Positions 62,001-64,000 of a stretch of 64,000 bases of DNA are shown in pieces. The notes below the pieces were generated by a model. It saw only the letters and a program-made list of their open reading frames with translations. It did no database searches and was not told the DNA's origin. Position numbers and translations under genes: made by a program. Within the stretch, counting starts at the first letter, position 1. The number at the start of each line of letters is the position of its first letter. This DNA is from Lotus japonicus (Eukaryota; Streptophyta; Magnoliopsida; Fabales; Fabaceae): NCBI RefSeq assembly GCF_012489685.1, contig NC_080045.1:3353001-3417000 (forward strand), given 5' to 3'.

Positions 62001-64000
62001 GGGCAAGAATTCTCAAATTTTGAGATGGAAGCTAACGGGTGCACCTTGCATAGGGAAACCATTTGGGCAACGAGGCAAGAAATGGCCAACAAGAGTCCCT
62101 TCCAACTTGATATTTTCCTTTGAAAACTCATTTTCCACCCAAATTCACATAGGTTTGCCTTGGGAAATCCATCAACGGGGCAAAAATTCCCAAATTTTGA
62201 CATGAGAGCTCACTATGGCACCTTGGGATAGGGAAACCATTTGGGCAACAAGGCATGCCATGGAAATCCATGTTTCCCTTCCAACTGGATATTTTCCCTT
62301 GAAAACTCATTTTCCACCCATATTCGCAAAGGTTAGCCTTGGGAAATCCATCATCGGATTTATAATTCTCAAATTTTGATATAAGTGCTCACAGGGGCAC
62401 CTCGGCATACAGAAACAATTTGGGCTACGAGGCATGTCATGGCCATCCAATAGGCCCTTCCAACTTGATATTTTCCCTGGAAAAGTCATTTTCCACCAAT
62501 ATTCGCTTAAGTTAGCCATGGGAAAACCATCATCGGGGCAAGAATTCTCAAATTTTGAGATGAGAGCTCACGGGTGCACCTTGGCATAGGGAAACCATTT
62601 GGGCAAAGAGGCAAGCCATGGCAAACCAAGAGTCCCTTCTAACTTCATATTTTCCTTTGAAAACTCATTTTCCACTCAAATTCACATAGGTTAGCCTTGG
62701 AAAATCCATCATCGGGGCAAGAATTCTCAAATTTTGACATGAGAGCTCACTAGGGTACCTTGAGATAGGGAAACAATTTGGGCAACGAGGCATCCCATGG
62801 AAATCCATGTTTCCCTTCCAACTTGATATTTTCCCTTAAAAACACATTTTCCACCCAAATTCGCATAGGTTAACCTTGGGAAATCCATCATCGGAGCTAT
62901 AATTCTCAAATTTTGACATAAGTGCTGACGGGGGCACCTCGGCATAAAGAAACCATTTGGCAAACGAGGCATGCCATGACCATCCAAGAGTCTCTTCCAA
63001 CTTGATATTTTCCCTTGAAAAGTCATTTTCCACCCAAATTCGCTTAGGTTAGCCGTGGGAAATCCATCATCAGGGCAAGAATTCTCAAATTTTGGGACGG
63101 GAGCTCACGGGTGCACCTTGGCATAGGGAAACCATTTGGGCAACGAGAAAATTCGTGGCAAACCAAGAGTCCCTTCCAACTTGATATATTCCTTTGAAAA
63201 CTCATTTTCCACCAAAATTTACATGTTAGCCTTGGAAAATCCATCATCGGGGCAAGAATTCTTAAATTTTGACCTGAGAGCTCACTAGGGTACCTTGGGA
63301 TAGATAAACAATTTGGGAAACGAATCATGACATGGAAATCCATGTTTCCCTTCCAACTTGATATTTTCCCTTGAAAGCACATTTTACACCCAAATTCGCC
63401 TAGGTTAGCCTTGGGAAATCCATCATCGGGGCTATAATTCTCAGATTTTGACATAAGTACTGACGGGGGTACCTCGGCATAGAGAAACCATTTGGGCAAC
63501 GAGGCATGCCATGGCCATCCAAGAGTCTCTTCCAACTTGATATTTTCCCTTGAAAAGTCATTTTCCACCCAAATTCGCTTAGGTTAGCCGTGGGAAATCC
63601 ATCATCGGGGCAAGAATTCTTAAATTTTGTGATGGGAGCTCACGGGTGCACCTTGCATAGGGAAACCATTTGGGAAACGAGGCAAGCCCTAGCAAACCAA
63701 GAGTCCCTTCCAACTTGATATTTTCCCTTAAAAAGACATTTTCCACCCAAATTTGCATAAGTTAGCCTTGGTAAATCCATTATCGTGGCAAGAATTCTCA
63801 ACTTTTGACATACGTGCTCACGGGGGCACCTCGGCATAGGGAAACCATTTGGGCAACGAGGCATGCCATGGCCATCCAAGAGTCCCTCTCAACTTGATAT
63901 TTTCCCTTGAAAAGTCATTTTTCACCCAAGTTCGCATAGGTTAGCATTGAGAAAGCCATCATCGGGTAAGAATTCTCAAATATTGAGATGGGCGCTCACC
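59031..64000 (-). repeat. 179-bp satellite, inverted arm with three-monomer higher-order units
   Basis: About 28 monomers on the minus strand, running to the window end. A set of three distinguishable monomers repeats with a period of about 534-535 bp: the ATGCCATG(A/G)CCATCCAAGAG landmark falls at 59586, 60121, 60655 and again at 62971 and 63506. These monomer subtypes (for example with ACATAAGTGCTGACGGGGGC) are rare in the left arm. Confidence 0.93.

Noticed and set aside
59104..63879. Open frames of up to 174 codons on the minus strand
   Set aside because: These are the satellite read in its inverted orientation. They look longer only because some monomers there are 178 bp or 161 bp, which changes the frame relation.
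1..64000. CRISPR-like repeat-spacer array
   Set aside because: The repeats are contiguous 179-bp monomers without unique spacers. This is eukaryotic satellite DNA.

Overview
This is plant DNA, most likely from a eudicot and plausibly a legume. The legume reading rests only on the style of the retroelements, especially a SIRE-like LTR, and is an inference. I see no ordinary host gene, rRNA, tRNA or CRISPR array. The window is a heterochromatic satellite block of the kind found at or near centromeres or in knobs. About 33.65 kb (53%) is a tandem satellite with a 179-bp monomer, and about 30.35 kb (47%) is transposable elements inserted into it. Every insertion boundary could be fixed to the base from target-site duplications (TSDs).

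Layout: satellite 1-1961; solo LTR 1962-3004 (TSD ATTTC); satellite 3005-4898; a nested Ty3/gypsy Tat-lineage complex 4899-21360 (TSD CATCT); satellite 21361-22775; a second solo LTR 22776-24058 (TSD GCTAA); satellite 24059-31726; a non-autonomous hAT-type DNA transposon 31727-33516 (8-bp TSD GTTTCCGT); satellite 33517-34232; a young, intact chromovirus-type Ty3/gypsy element 34233-44003 (TSD AGGTG); satellite 44004 to about 59028; an inversion junction at about 59009-59040; satellite in the opposite orientation to 64000.

The nested complex holds two members of one Tat-like family in opposite orientation. Element A (minus strand, 4899-21360) keeps a gag remnant but has lost essentially all of pol. 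Element B (plus strand, 9286-19046, TSD ATTAT) sits inside A. It keeps pol, including the second (archaeal-type) RNase H domain typical of the Tat lineage, but has lost the gag core. B is itself split inside its first RNase H domain by a SIRE-like Ty1/copia solo LTR (12120-13401, TSD CCTTT). Both A and B carry a long antisense ORF between pol and the 3' LTR, and both copies have a candidate intron at the same place and in the same phase. A also has a second, unbroken antisense ORF of 144 codons with its own TATA box and poly(A) signal, which B lacks. By hand comparison the LTRs differ by roughly 3-4% in A and B and about 1% in the chromovirus. The order of events is therefore satellite, then A, then B, then the solo LTR, with the chromovirus arriving recently and independently.

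The satellite shows layered organisation. There is a recurring 161-bp variant monomer made by an 18-bp deletion between short direct repeats. Larger duplicated blocks have offsets of about 1236, 1412 and 2547 bp. A three-monomer higher-order unit of about 534-535 bp occurs in the inverted arm. The many short open frames across the satellite come from the repeat itself and I do not call them genes.
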